Assembly (NCBI RefSeq): GCF_050434145.1
Contig: NZ_JBNPVX010000007.1
Location: 1 to 64,000 of the forward strand
DNA length: 64,000 bases
Reading direction: 5' to 3'
DNA from: JAISST01 sp050434145
Lineage (GTDB): Bacteria > Fusobacteriota > Fusobacteriia > Fusobacteriales > Fusobacteriaceae
The position numbers and the translations under genes were made by a program. Under the pieces are notes generated by a model. It was not told the DNA's origin, did no database searches, and worked only from the letters and a program-made list of their open reading frames with translations. Shown here in pieces: positions 26,957 to 34,056 of this stretch; within the stretch, counting starts at the first letter, position 1, and each line of letters starts with the position of its first letter.

Positions 26957-27466
26957 CTATATATAATATCTCTTATCTAATATCCAGCCTGTTATTTCTT
27001 CATGTTTTTCCATATATATATTAATTAGTACAAATAATTTTTCATTTGTTATTTCCAAATCATCTGTCCATATTGTAAATTTTATTTCATCACTAAAGAT
27101 AGATTCTTCTCCAATATAGTGAATTACTTTCTTTAAAATTAGTGTTATCCCTTTTTCTCGTAGTCTTGCTTCATAGACATTACTCCACAGTATAAACTTA
27201 CCTTTCCAAATAATACCTTTATTGTTTAATATTAGGGCTATCTCACTTCTTCCACATATATTTACTATAGTATAAATTAATGCTATAATTGAGATTAGTG
27301 GGTATATTAGTAATTTTATATCTCCAAAATCATTTATACCAGTCTCATGCAAAACAAGAAATATTGGAATACTAATCATAGACCAACACAGCCTATAGAT
27401 TATCTTTCCTGCAGACTTGCTGCTATTATAATTTACTGTTACTTCATCATTATTTTTATTTTCCAT
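26957..27466 (-). CDS. two-helix membrane protein with PH-like domain (paralogue 3)
   Basis: A 169-residue protein with the same architecture: 'KNNDEVTVNYNSSKS' start, helices about 20-40 and 48-66, then 'EIALILNNKGIIWKGKFILW' and a C-terminal helix 'KLFVLINIYMEKHEEITG'. The first ATG (27466) is taken; GAGG lies 15 bases upstream, further than usual, and a TTG start 21 bases earlier remains possible. It is the most divergent of the tandem set. Confidence 0.58.
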   Translation of the reverse strand: MENKNNDEVTVNYNSSKSAGKIIYRLCWSMISIPIFLVLHETGINDFGDIKLLIYPLISIIALIYTIVNICGRSEIALILNNKGIIWKGKFILWSNVYEARLREKGITLILKKVIHYIGEESIFSDEIKFTIWTDDLEITNEKLFVLINIYMEKHEEITGWILDKRYYI

Positions 27467-27592
27467 AGCAATTTTTCTAAACCTCAATTCTTAATTTTTC
27501 AAATCAATTTCTTTTCTCTTAAAATAATAAATTTTTTCCAAAATATTCTAATTTATTATTCTCAGACTTTCACTTTTTTTACAAATACTTTA

Positions 27593-28777
27593 TTATTCCT
27601 CTATCTCCATAGAAAATCTAAACAAAGTCATTATATCTGTAAATGCTACTTGCTCATGTTCTTGTATTATTCCAACCCTATCACAATTGTTAGACCATTT
27701 AACTTGATACAAAGTTGTCTTGGGAAGATTTAATACTATGATTTCCATTGTTTCAATATTTATTAAAGAAATGCTCATGCTATAATCTTGGCATATAATA
27801 TATTTACCATTGGGACTCAATATTCCATTAGTAAAATATTCTATCATGACCTCTTTATTTGAGATTTCTTTAGCATCTTTATATATTGAAACAGTTACAG
27901 ATTCTGCATCCATTTCACTATTCAATAAAACTAAATTTTTTTCATCATCAACTGCATAATTTCCAGATAAATTTATAAAATCATTTGTTCCGAAATCATG
28001 AAATATTTCATCCCCTTTCTTGAGGTGTAAAGTATATTCTGAAGCCATGTGTGTATCTTCATCTTGTGGAATGTATTGTAGATAGTATATGTCATTTTCT
28101 CGCACTGCTACTTTTGATATTATATTAAACATATTGTGGTCTTTTCTCACTTCTGCTATTATTTCTATCTTCTTATTTTCTATATTTATTTTATTTAATC
28201 CAACTCCACCACCATATACTCCATTAATAGCATCACCAATTTGATAAACTATGTTATTATCATCAATAAACTGTGGATTCATTAAAAAATTATCCTGAGG
28301 AGTTGCCAAAACTTCTTTTGTTTTATTTTTTATATCATAAAGGTTTAATGTATTTCCTTTTAATGTTTCAGCTAATTCTCTGAATCCTGATAATGGCTTT
28401 AATTGATGAATATATACTATTTTTTTCCCATCATGAGAAAATTCAACTTCACTTCCATAATCAACTTCTGTCATTTCTTTGCTTTCAAGATTCATTATAT
28501 AGATAATTGGATCTGCATATCTTGGATTTTCTTTTATTTTTTCATGAATTTTTTCAATCTCATCTTCTCTATCAATAGCATCTCCACCAGATGGAATTTT
28601 AAATTCTTTTGCTATGGCAATATCTTTTCCTTCATTATCAAATGACATATCTTTGATTATGTAACCTTTTTCATACCATTCATAATATTTTTCTAGTTTG
28701 ATGCTTTGGCCAAATATTATTTGTCCAAACATTAGTATTGATATCATATATATTGATAGTTTCATAATTTTCTTCAT
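27593..28777 (-). CDS. secreted TolB/WD40-like beta-propeller protein
   Basis: A 394-residue protein with an N-terminal signal peptide ('MKLSIYMISILMFGQIIFGQ', cleavage around residue 24). Propeller-type repeats follow: 'MSFDNEGKDIAIAKEFKIP', 'EVEFSHDGKKIVYIHQLKP', 'NGILSPNGKYIICQDYS' and 'QVKWSNNCDRVGIIQEHEQ', the 'S.DGK.I.Y' rhythm of TolB-like blades. AAGGGGATTATAAAT precedes the ATG. It is probably periplasmic. It has no pal or tol neighbours, so it is unlikely to be TolB itself; the role in this island is unknown. Confidence 0.7.
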   Translation of the reverse strand: MKKIMKLSIYMISILMFGQIIFGQSIKLEKYYEWYEKGYIIKDMSFDNEGKDIAIAKEFKIPSGGDAIDREDEIEKIHEKIKENPRYADPIIYIMNLESKEMTEVDYGSEVEFSHDGKKIVYIHQLKPLSGFRELAETLKGNTLNLYDIKNKTKEVLATPQDNFLMNPQFIDDNNIVYQIGDAINGVYGGGVGLNKINIENKKIEIIAEVRKDHNMFNIISKVAVRENDIYYLQYIPQDEDTHMASEYTLHLKKGDEIFHDFGTNDFINLSGNYAVDDEKNLVLLNSEMDAESVTVSIYKDAKEISNKEVMIEYFTNGILSPNGKYIICQDYSMSISLINIETMEIIVLNLPKTTLYQVKWSNNCDRVGIIQEHEQVAFTDIMTLFRFSMEIEE

Positions 28778-28860
28778 ATTTATAATCCCCTTTTTATAAA
28801 ATTTATTTCATTTTTCCATTTATTTTCACAATTTCTTCTTATTTAATCTATTATATAATA

Positions 28861-28897
28861 AAAAACAAGATTTTTCTATAAAAAATCTTGTTTTTTT
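28861..28897. terminator. bidirectional intrinsic terminator
   Basis: AAAAACAAGATTTTT (28861-28875) pairs with AAAAAATCTTGTTTTTT (28880-28896); A- and T-runs flank both sides. It ends the minus-strand transcript from the DUF1653 gene. Confidence 0.75.
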
Positions 28898-28960
28898 TAT
28901 TGATATTTCATATTGTAGATATATTGAAGCAAGATGGTTAAATTTCAAATCACATTCTTT

Positions 28961-29191
28961 TTATTTTAAAACTAATTCAAATCTATATTTTTGATTGACT
29001 TCTGGGTATTTTTCTCTATCAACTTCTGAATCAAACATCTCATATGGCCTTGCATATATTCCAAAATCTCCATATAAAGCTTGATAAATAACTAATTTTT
29101 CTTCTGTTTCTGTGTGTGTTGCTATTGTAATAATCTTATATTCTTTGCCTTTAAAATGTTTATATATCTGATCTGGCAATATTTCTCTCAT
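28961..29191 (-). CDS. DUF1653 family protein
   Basis: A 76-residue protein matching the short DUF1653 family: 'IYKHFKGKEYKIITIATHTETEE', 'LVIYQALYGDFGIYARPYEMF' and the terminal 'KYRFELV'. The family is a single small beta-barrel-like domain of unknown biochemical role. GAGGTAATCAC precedes the ATG and a strong terminator follows. It starts 41 bases after the stop of the secreted protein at 29233-29790. Confidence 0.88.
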   Translation of the reverse strand: MREILPDQIYKHFKGKEYKIITIATHTETEEKLVIYQALYGDFGIYARPYEMFDSEVDREKYPEVNQKYRFELVLK

Positions 29192-29232
29192 GTGATTACC
29201 TCATTTTTTAATTTTACCATAAATAAAGTATC

Positions 29233-29790
29233 TCAAATATCATTTATTATTTCTTTAAAAATATCTAGCATCTTTTCTGCATTCTCGATTTTTTCAGAAT
29301 TTGATGGTCTCTTATTTCTTGAATCTTGATATCTAAAAAATTCATTCTCTTTAAAATAATAGCTTCTTTTCGTTTTTTTAGTTTTATTTGGATCATATCC
29401 ATCTTCTGTTATTGGTATGATAAAAATAGCCTCTTCCTCTTTTATCATTGACAATTTATTGTCTAGAAAATAATACTCTATAGTACTGTGGCCAACTTCA
29501 GCAATAAGTGATGCCTTTATTTTCTCTAATCCTTTTTCAGAATAATAGTATATGATTTCCGCTTCATCACTGTATAATTCATTTTTATACGTTTGTTTTG
29601 TATCACTCCAATTCTTTATTGCATTTATTCGTTTCACATTAGGATTCAGTAACTTTCTAACATAATCCTTATATTCTTTATTATCCTCAGTGATTTTCAT
29701 ATTTTCGTAAACTTTTATTTCCTTATTATTTTGAGTCCCAAATAATAGTGATGATGCTAATAGTACAATTATTAAAATCAGTTTTTTCAT
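29233..29790 (-). CDS. secreted protein of unknown function
   Basis: A 185-residue protein with a signal peptide (MKKLILIIVLLASSLLFG, cleavage about residue 18-19). The mature part has 'NWSDTKQTYKNELYSDEAEI', 'STIEYYFLDNKLSMIKEEEA' and an 'FFRYQDS' motif; the strand-rich pattern suggests a small lipocalin- or PepSY-like fold but no family is recognised. AGGGGGAAAAA precedes the ATG. It is the right-most gene of the accessory island, next to the structured RNA region. Confidence 0.6.
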   Translation of the reverse strand: MKKLILIIVLLASSLLFGTQNNKEIKVYENMKITEDNKEYKDYVRKLLNPNVKRINAIKNWSDTKQTYKNELYSDEAEIIYYYSEKGLEKIKASLIAEVGHSTIEYYFLDNKLSMIKEEEAIFIIPITEDGYDPNKTKKTKRSYYFKENEFFRYQDSRNKRPSNSEKIENAEKMLDIFKEIINDI

Positions 29791-29913
29791 TTTTTCCCCC
29801 TATCTATTTTTATAACTTTGATTATACCAGAATTACTATATATTGCAACTATTATTTAAAACAAAATAATCTCAAACAAAATTTATACTATATCTATTTA
29901 AAATATATTATGA

Positions 29914-29919
29914 TATAAT
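29914..29919 (+). promoter_or_regulatory. -10 box of the structured RNA transcript
   Basis: A perfect TATAAT at 29914-29919 lies 5 bases before the left arm of a long-range stem that starts at 29924, so transcription would begin at or next to that arm. Confidence 0.45.
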
Positions 29920-29947
29920 ATTAATTGGATTGATATCCAAATCCCTT

Positions 29948-30028
29948 ATGAAATGGAGCGTTATTATCAAATCGCTCTTTTACATGTTCTTATTCTGTTA
30001 CTATTTTCTAGTAAAGCTTATTAATTAA
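29948..30028 (+). CDS. 26-residue hydrophobic peptide inside the structured RNA
   Basis: ATG 29948 to TAA 30026-30028 encodes a 26-residue peptide: a short basic start ('MKWSVIIK'), a single hydrophobic segment rich in Phe/Tyr/Leu and a Lys near the end ('LVKLIN'). This is the size and pattern of type I toxin peptides. There is no good SD, and the start lies within the domain closed by the long-range stem, as in type I toxin mRNAs whose translation is blocked by 5'-3' pairing. It may equally be a chance frame in an RNA gene. Confidence 0.3.
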   Translation: MKWSVIIKSLFYMFLFCYYFLVKLIN

Positions 30029-30182
30029 TAAGGACTATCAATCCAATGAAAGGTGGTTACTGACACTAGCCCCTTTCACTTAATTATTTTATTAAAATTT
30101 GTGTTAGTGTAAAATATTAACTTTTTAATAAGTATGTAGTAGAATTAGATTGTAAAAAGCGACAATGATAATAAACACCAAG

Positions 30183-30214
30183 AAAGAGATGTAGTGTCAG
30201 ACATCTCTTTTTTA
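30183..30214 (+). terminator. intrinsic terminator of the structured RNA
   Basis: AAAGAGATGT (30183-30192), loop AGTGTCAG, ACATCTCTTT (30201-30210), then T's. Confidence 0.8.
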
Positions 30215-30246
30215 TAACTTAATAATTTTTTTATAAAAACACACAA

Positions 30247-30290
30247 CACCACCTAATCTGGGTTAATCTCAGATAAGAGGTGGTTTTATT
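30247..30290 (+). terminator. second hairpin with T-rich tail
   Basis: ACCACCT (30248-30254) pairs with AGGTGGT (30278-30284), with an inner TCTG/CAGA pairing (30257-30260, 30270-30273), followed by TTTATTTTA. It is probably a backup terminator on the plus strand. Confidence 0.55.
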
Positions 30291-30309
30291 TTATGATATT
30301 ATTATTAAT

Positions 30310-30346
30310 AAAAAACAACTCTCATACTATATATAGAGTTGTTTTT
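30310..30346. terminator. bidirectional terminator, end of the KAP operon
   Basis: AAAAAACAACTCT (30310-30322) pairs with AGAGTTGTTTTT (30335-30346), flanked by A's and T's. On the minus strand it lies 24 bases past the stop of the caspase-like gene. Confidence 0.75.
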
Positions 30347-30369
30347 CTGATTATTTTAGTTATATAATT

Positions 30370-30975
30370 TTAATCACCAATTACAAATTCTAACTTTAAT
30401 TCTTTGCTTAATGTTTTAATTTGTGATGTAATTCTTTCTTTCATTTTTTCTACACCTTTTTTATCAAAAGTAAAAATCTGCATTGCATCAAAATTAAGTA
30501 TATCACATGCAGATGATCTAACCCAATCTACTTCTGTTTTATATCCAATTACTGCGAGTGCTTTAGTTTTTTTTATAAAATCTTTAATTTCTTTTGCAGG
30601 TGCACCTAAAGTCGAACAAGTTCCAAAATAAAGAACTTTATTTTGACATTTATCTTTTAGTATATCTCCTAGTTCTTCTAAAGTAAATTTTTTCTTTTGA
30701 GGTAACAATATTGCACCTTCTTCTCCATGACATGCAAAATACAATATTGGATATTTATCATGTATTGCTTTGTTACTATGCCATTTTTTCAAGTAAAACT
30801 CATATTCTTCTTTTGTCGCTGCATCATGACATATAAATTTGGCATATGTATTGTTTTTAATTATTTCTAGCACTGGCACTATTGAGGACTTTTCATTAAT
30901 TCCACTATAATCCCATAACCCTTCAATACAATATATTCCTTGATTTCTAAGATATTCTTCTTCTAACTTTGCCAT
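30370..30975 (-). CDS. caspase/CHAT-like protein with His-Cys dyad (DUF6642-like)
   Basis: A 201-residue cytosolic protein. 'ILYFACHGEEGAI' (His83) and 'VLYFGTCSTLGAP' (Cys120) give the 'hhhhxHG' and 'hhhGxCxT' strand-turn motifs of caspase-fold (C14/CHAT) peptidases at the expected spacing, and the overall pattern resembles DUF6642 proteins (recalled, not searched). The ATG at 30975 follows AGGAGTATTG. It is the last gene of the KAP operon, nine to twelve bases after the repeat protein stop. It is a likely effector protease of a small system; the substrate is unknown and peptidase activity is an inference from the dyad. Confidence 0.65.
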   Translation of the reverse strand: MAKLEEEYLRNQGIYCIEGLWDYSGINEKSSIVPVLEIIKNNTYAKFICHDAATKEEYEFYLKKWHSNKAIHDKYPILYFACHGEEGAILLPQKKKFTLEELGDILKDKCQNKVLYFGTCSTLGAPAKEIKDFIKKTKALAVIGYKTEVDWVRSSACDILNFDAMQIFTFDKKGVEKMKERITSQIKTLSKELKLEFVIGD

Positions 30976-30987
30976 CAATACTCCTTA

Positions 30988-31269
30988 TTATCCTAGTCTA
31001 TTGGTCCAGGGACTACTTTTTTTCCATTTGGCTCTTGATTCACTGCTAACTTTACATACCTTTATGTCTGCTTGTGATTCACTAGTTACCCAATATATTT
31101 TTACTGTTGCTCTTGATTCACTATCAGTAAAATACCATAACGCATCTCCTTTTGCTCTTGATTCTGCACTTACTTCTGCATAAAGCAAATCTGCTCTTGA
31201 CTCACTTGTTACAGCACATACTTTAACTGTTGCTCTTGATGCTGATTTTACCACACATACTTTTGCCAT
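30988..31269 (-). CDS. tandem-repeat protein, DUF6150-like
   Basis: A 93-residue protein built of six short repeats. Each ends in Ser-Glu-Ser-Arg-Ala or a variant (9-13, 22-26, 35-39, 50-54, 63-67, 76-80) with 13-15 residue spacing, alternating with 'VKVC.V' strands and a central 'KGDALWYF'. This matches the DUF6150 pattern (recalled). ATG 31269 gives the usual family start 'MAKV'. The strong SD (31311-31316) is 41 nt upstream, with an intervening hairpin that would bring it to about 9 nt. A GTG at 31308 lies only 2 nt from that SD, too close. It sits between the KAP NTPase and caspase-like genes and is probably an adaptor or sensor beta-solenoid. Confidence 0.65.
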   Translation of the reverse strand: MAKVCVVKSASRATVKVCAVTSESRADLLYAEVSAESRAKGDALWYFTDSESRATVKIYWVTSESQADIKVCKVSSESRAKWKKSSPWTNRLG

Positions 31270-31316
31270 ATTTTTCGTCTTTTTAGCTATATTTTTTACT
31301 AAAAACACTCCCTCCT
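31270..31316 (-). promoter_or_regulatory. SD-hairpin-start arrangement of the DUF6150-like gene
   Basis: The SD AGGAGG is at 31311-31316. The stem is formed by 31299-31308 and 31277-31286 (TTTTTAG/CTAAAAA plus two more pairs past one mismatch), with a 12-nt loop. Seven unpaired bases (31270-31276) lead to the ATG, for an effective spacing of 9. Confidence 0.5.
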
Positions 31317-31404
31317 CTTTTTTGATTTATTTTTTAAAATTATTTACTGATCAAATGATATTAAGTATCAAATTACAGAATGAAGTAACGTTGATATATC
31401 TCTT

Positions 31405-33147
31405 TTATTCCAATTCATTGTAAATACTATCAAAATTTTTAATCATATGGTCTATTGATTTTTTCAGAATAGGATATAGGCTCATAAAATCACTTTCTTT
31501 CTTCACTCCTGATATTTGGTACCTATTATAATCTTCATGACTAAATTTACATTTATTTGCACAAACATCTGTGTATTCATTTGCATACTTTATTAAGTCC
31601 TCGTCATTTACACCATAAATTCTACTTATTACCCTTATAGAGCTTTTATTACATATTAATAAACCCATATTAAAAAATTGCTCATCATCATTTTTATCTA
31701 CAAGATATACATCTATTGCTCTACTTCTCAATTTATATTCAAAATACATGCTACTACCAAAATCTACTTTAATTCTGTCATAAATTATTTTGAATAATTC
31801 CCAAATCTCGTCCTCAATCCATTCAAATAATTTTTCTAATTTGTCAGGATTGGCCTCAAATGTTCCTCTCTTTACTTCAGCAACTTCTGTATTTCCTATT
31901 GAAGTTACTTTTGAAAATGATATAATTTCAAAAAAATTATCTATTTCATGTGTTGTAATTTCATTATCATCATCACTATCAATTACCTTAATCAAATTTT
32001 TTACAAATTCTGCAATATTTTCTATCTTATCTTCAGTATTTAGTTTTAATTTTTCTTTTAATTCCATATCATCATTTAAACTTTCATAGTTTGCTAATAT
32101 TTTTAGTTTTTCTATGCTATGGCTATTCCTTTCTAATCTTGCAAAATAGTTGTAAAGATTATCAAAATGCATTTGCATACATATAACACCAAATAACAAT
32201 TTTTGCCTAATCATAGGTTCCATGTCAACAATCACTTCTCTTACAATTATATCAAGTAATAGAAAAGTATTAAAAAGTCTTTTCATACTTCTAGGATTAC
32301 ATCCAATGGAAGATTCTATTAAATTCACATATTTCTCTATCATTTCTTCATCTACATTGGTATTTGTTTTCTCCAACATTTCCCCAACAAACTTATTTAT
32401 TGTATATTGAGACACTGGCATTTTAAAAGGAAGTTGAATCATTTTATCAAAGAAACTTTTACCTTTTTGAGCACCAATTGTTTCTCCAAACTTCTGTTTT
32501 ATCCCCTGAGTCACTATTTCATAATCTATTGCTAATACATAGACACAATTCTTACAATCCATAAAAATCTTCATTACCTCTAGCAATTCCACTGCTTTTT
32601 CTGGTTGTAATCGATCTAAGTCATCAATGAATATAACAACTCTATCTTTATTTTCTTTTGATAATTTGTCATCTATTGCATTTTGAAATTTATTCTTTAG
32701 ATTTTTAATAGCATTTGCTGTCCCTTCATTTAGAGAATAAAGTCCTTCTTGGACTAAAGTCGCGGCTGCACTACCACCAACTTTATCTGCTGCCATTACA
32801 GCTAATTTCTTACCAATATTACCAATCATCTCCTGGACTTTCAATTTATCTTCTGTTAATTCGCTTACGAGACTACTTATCATTGATATTGCTAAATTTT
32901 CATTCATTTGAAATTGAGAAAATTGCCATGTATTAAACCAAATTGTAAAGACTTTATCTGATATGAAATTTTTTAGTAGTTGCATCATACTTGTTTTGCC
33001 AGATCCCCAATCACCTTGGATTGAAATAGTAATAGGAGTACTACATTCAGTGATAAATTGTCCTAATCCATTAATATATTTTGATATTCCAAAACTATCT
33101 TCTGATATATCTGACAAAGCTTCATCTTTATACCCTTTTCTAAACAA
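31405..33147 (-). CDS. KAP-family P-loop NTPase
   Basis: A 580-residue NTPase of the KAP family (STAND-related). Walker A is 'QGDWGSGKTS' (residues 44-53) and Walker B 'VVIFIDDLDRLQPEKAVELL' (170-189), with 'FNTWQF' after strand 2 and 'GCNPRSMKRLFN' as the sensor/helical region. The C-terminal about 250 residues are unlike typical KAP proteins. No full transmembrane insert is seen, although residues about 114-131 are mildly hydrophobic. The start is TTG with GGAAGTGATG upstream. It is the first gene of a three-gene operon with the DUF6150-like and caspase-like genes. KAP NTPases are recurrent in phage-defence loci, which suggests a sensor role. Confidence 0.82.
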   Translation of the reverse strand: MFRKGYKDEALSDISEDSFGISKYINGLGQFITECSTPITISIQGDWGSGKTSMMQLLKNFISDKVFTIWFNTWQFSQFQMNENLAISMISSLVSELTEDKLKVQEMIGNIGKKLAVMAADKVGGSAAATLVQEGLYSLNEGTANAIKNLKNKFQNAIDDKLSKENKDRVVIFIDDLDRLQPEKAVELLEVMKIFMDCKNCVYVLAIDYEIVTQGIKQKFGETIGAQKGKSFFDKMIQLPFKMPVSQYTINKFVGEMLEKTNTNVDEEMIEKYVNLIESSIGCNPRSMKRLFNTFLLLDIIVREVIVDMEPMIRQKLLFGVICMQMHFDNLYNYFARLERNSHSIEKLKILANYESLNDDMELKEKLKLNTEDKIENIAEFVKNLIKVIDSDDDNEITTHEIDNFFEIISFSKVTSIGNTEVAEVKRGTFEANPDKLEKLFEWIEDEIWELFKIIYDRIKVDFGSSMYFEYKLRSRAIDVYLVDKNDDEQFFNMGLLICNKSSIRVISRIYGVNDEDLIKYANEYTDVCANKCKFSHEDYNRYQISGVKKESDFMSLYPILKKSIDHMIKNFDSIYNELE

Positions 33148-33270
33148 ATTTCATCACTTCCTTTGTAATTAATAAAATACCTATTATCTCTTATTTTTAA
33201 TATATTTTCTTACTCAAGACTTTTATAATATCTTTTCTGTGGTTTATTTTACAAACCTATATTCAATATT

Positions 33271-33446
33271 CTAGGTGATTCTATCTGTTTCTTTGTTTTC
33301 ATATTGATAATCTTCCATACTATCATATTCTTTAACAATTTTGACTAATTACTATCTTTCATGAACATAAGTCTTTGTCATTATCCTAGCAATATTGACT
33401 ATCTTTTTCTTGGTAGAACTTGAAAGCTGCTCTTAAACCATCAAAC
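33271..33446 (-). pseudogene. decayed gene remnant upstream of the KAP operon
   Basis: Reading the minus strand, one frame gives 'FDGLRAAFKFYQEKDSQY' then a stop. The neighbouring frame gives 'ARIMTKTYVHER', two stops, and 'LVKIVKEYDSMEDYQYEN' followed by 'KETDRIT' and a TAG at 33271-33273. The protein-like text split by a frameshift and stops indicates a fossil gene. Its family is not recognisable. Confidence 0.4.
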
Positions 33447-33713
33447 ATATCTTATATATATTATATTATTTTTATTTTCTACCATAAATTAGATAAAGAT
33501 GTACTTTTTTTAAAATTTATTAATGAATTACACTTAAAAAAGTTAAGAATAGGATTAAAACTTTTTCATTTTTTAATTATCTTACTTTGTCAATTTTTAG
33601 TAATAATATTATTTTTATGTTCTCTACTTAAGATTACAGATAGGTTTTAATAATTATAATTTAACTTTTGTATTTTCTTTCACAAGAGTAATTTTATCAT
33701 ATTAAAAATCAAT
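33447..33713. other. gap between the KAP-side remnant and the RHH operator
   Basis: Very AT-rich. A 76-codon plus-strand open frame (33420-33650) encodes a Leu/Phe/Ile-rich sequence without an SD and partly overlaps the minus-strand remnant, so it is not called as a gene. Nothing else is seen. Confidence 0.5.
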
Positions 33714-33765
33714 TTGCAATGTTTTTATATTGCAAAATAATTGCATTTTTTATTTATATTTGCAA
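33714..33765 (+). promoter_or_regulatory. four TTGCA(A) repeats upstream of the RHH gene, probable operator
   Basis: TTGCAA occurs at 33714-33719, 33730-33735 and 33760-33765 and TTGCAT at 33741-33746, all within 85 bases of the ATG. TTGCAA is itself palindromic. Ribbon-helix-helix repressors commonly bind tandem short sites and autoregulate, so these are likely the operator. Confidence 0.45.
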
Positions 33766-33796
33766 TTATAATTGATTATATAAGTGAGGTGAGTTT

Positions 33797-34003
33797 ATGT
33801 TTAAAATAGAAAAAGGTTATGATACTATCACTAAAACATTTAGATTACCCGAAGAAATGGTAATTCAATTAGAAAAAATAGCTCACACAAATAAACTTTC
33901 ATTAAATCAGCTCGTTATTCAATGTTTAAATTTTGCAATTAATAACCTAGTAGAAGAAGATACTGATAAAAATAGAACAAGTAAACCAACAGATATAAAA
34001 TAA
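33797..34003 (+). CDS. ribbon-helix-helix (CopG/Arc-type) DNA-binding protein
   Basis: A 68-residue protein. The strand 'TITKTFRLPEEMVIQLEKIA' is followed by 'NKLSLNQLVIQCLNFAINNL', the beta-alpha-alpha layout of MetJ/Arc/CopG repressors, and the tail is polar. GAGGTGAG precedes the ATG. TTGCAA repeats lie immediately upstream and a terminator follows. It is transcribed divergently from the KAP operon with about 650 bases between them. It could regulate itself, the KAP operon, or be an antitoxin-type regulator whose toxin is missing; only autoregulation has sequence support. Confidence 0.75.
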   Translation: MFKIEKGYDTITKTFRLPEEMVIQLEKIAHTNKLSLNQLVIQCLNFAINNLVEEDTDKNRTSKPTDIK

Positions 34004-34014
34004 TTTTTTCTTAA

Positions 34015-34056
34015 CAAAAAACAAGTGAAGAACACTGGTCTTACTTGTTTTTTTGT
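34015..34056 (+). terminator. intrinsic terminator after the RHH gene
   Basis: AAAAAACAAGT (34016-34026) pairs with ACTTGTTTTTTT (34043-34054), followed by further T's. Confidence 0.75.

Larger units (their letters stand above)
29924..30214 (+). ncRNA. candidate structured RNA with loop-loop complementarity
   Basis: Several strong helices are present. (i) A long-range stem joins ATTGGATTGATA (29924-29935) to TATCAATCCAAT (30036-30047), extended by TCC/GGA. (ii) GAGCG/CGCTC (29956-29960 and 29973-29977) pair. (iii) TGAAAGG(T)GG (30047-30056) pairs with CCCCTTTCA (30070-30078). (iv) A terminator stem AAAGAGATGT/ACATCTCTTT (30183-30210) is followed by T's. The terminator loop AGTGTCAG (30193-30200) is the exact complement of CTGACACT (30060-30067) in the loop of helix iii, so an 8-bp kissing interaction is possible. 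A -10 box precedes it. No known RNA family is recognised, and it lacks the hallmark sequences of tmRNA, RNase P and SRP RNA. Confidence 0.5.

Noticed and set aside
27593..28777. Calling the secreted propeller TolB
   Set aside because: It has only the generic propeller rhythm, with no Pal/TolA/Q/R neighbours.
6880..29790. Prophage or integrative element
   Set aside because: No integrase, recombinase, transposase, structural phage gene, tRNA or att-like direct repeat was seen.
29924..30290. Structured RNA considered as tmRNA, RNase P RNA, SRP RNA or 6S RNA
   Set aside because: No CCA end or tag-like frame position, none of the conserved RNase P or SRP motifs, and no long single-bubble rod as in 6S.
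33420..33650. 76-codon hydrophobic plus-strand frame between the KAP operon and the RHH gene
   Set aside because: No SD, extreme AT composition, and overlap with a more protein-like minus-strand remnant.
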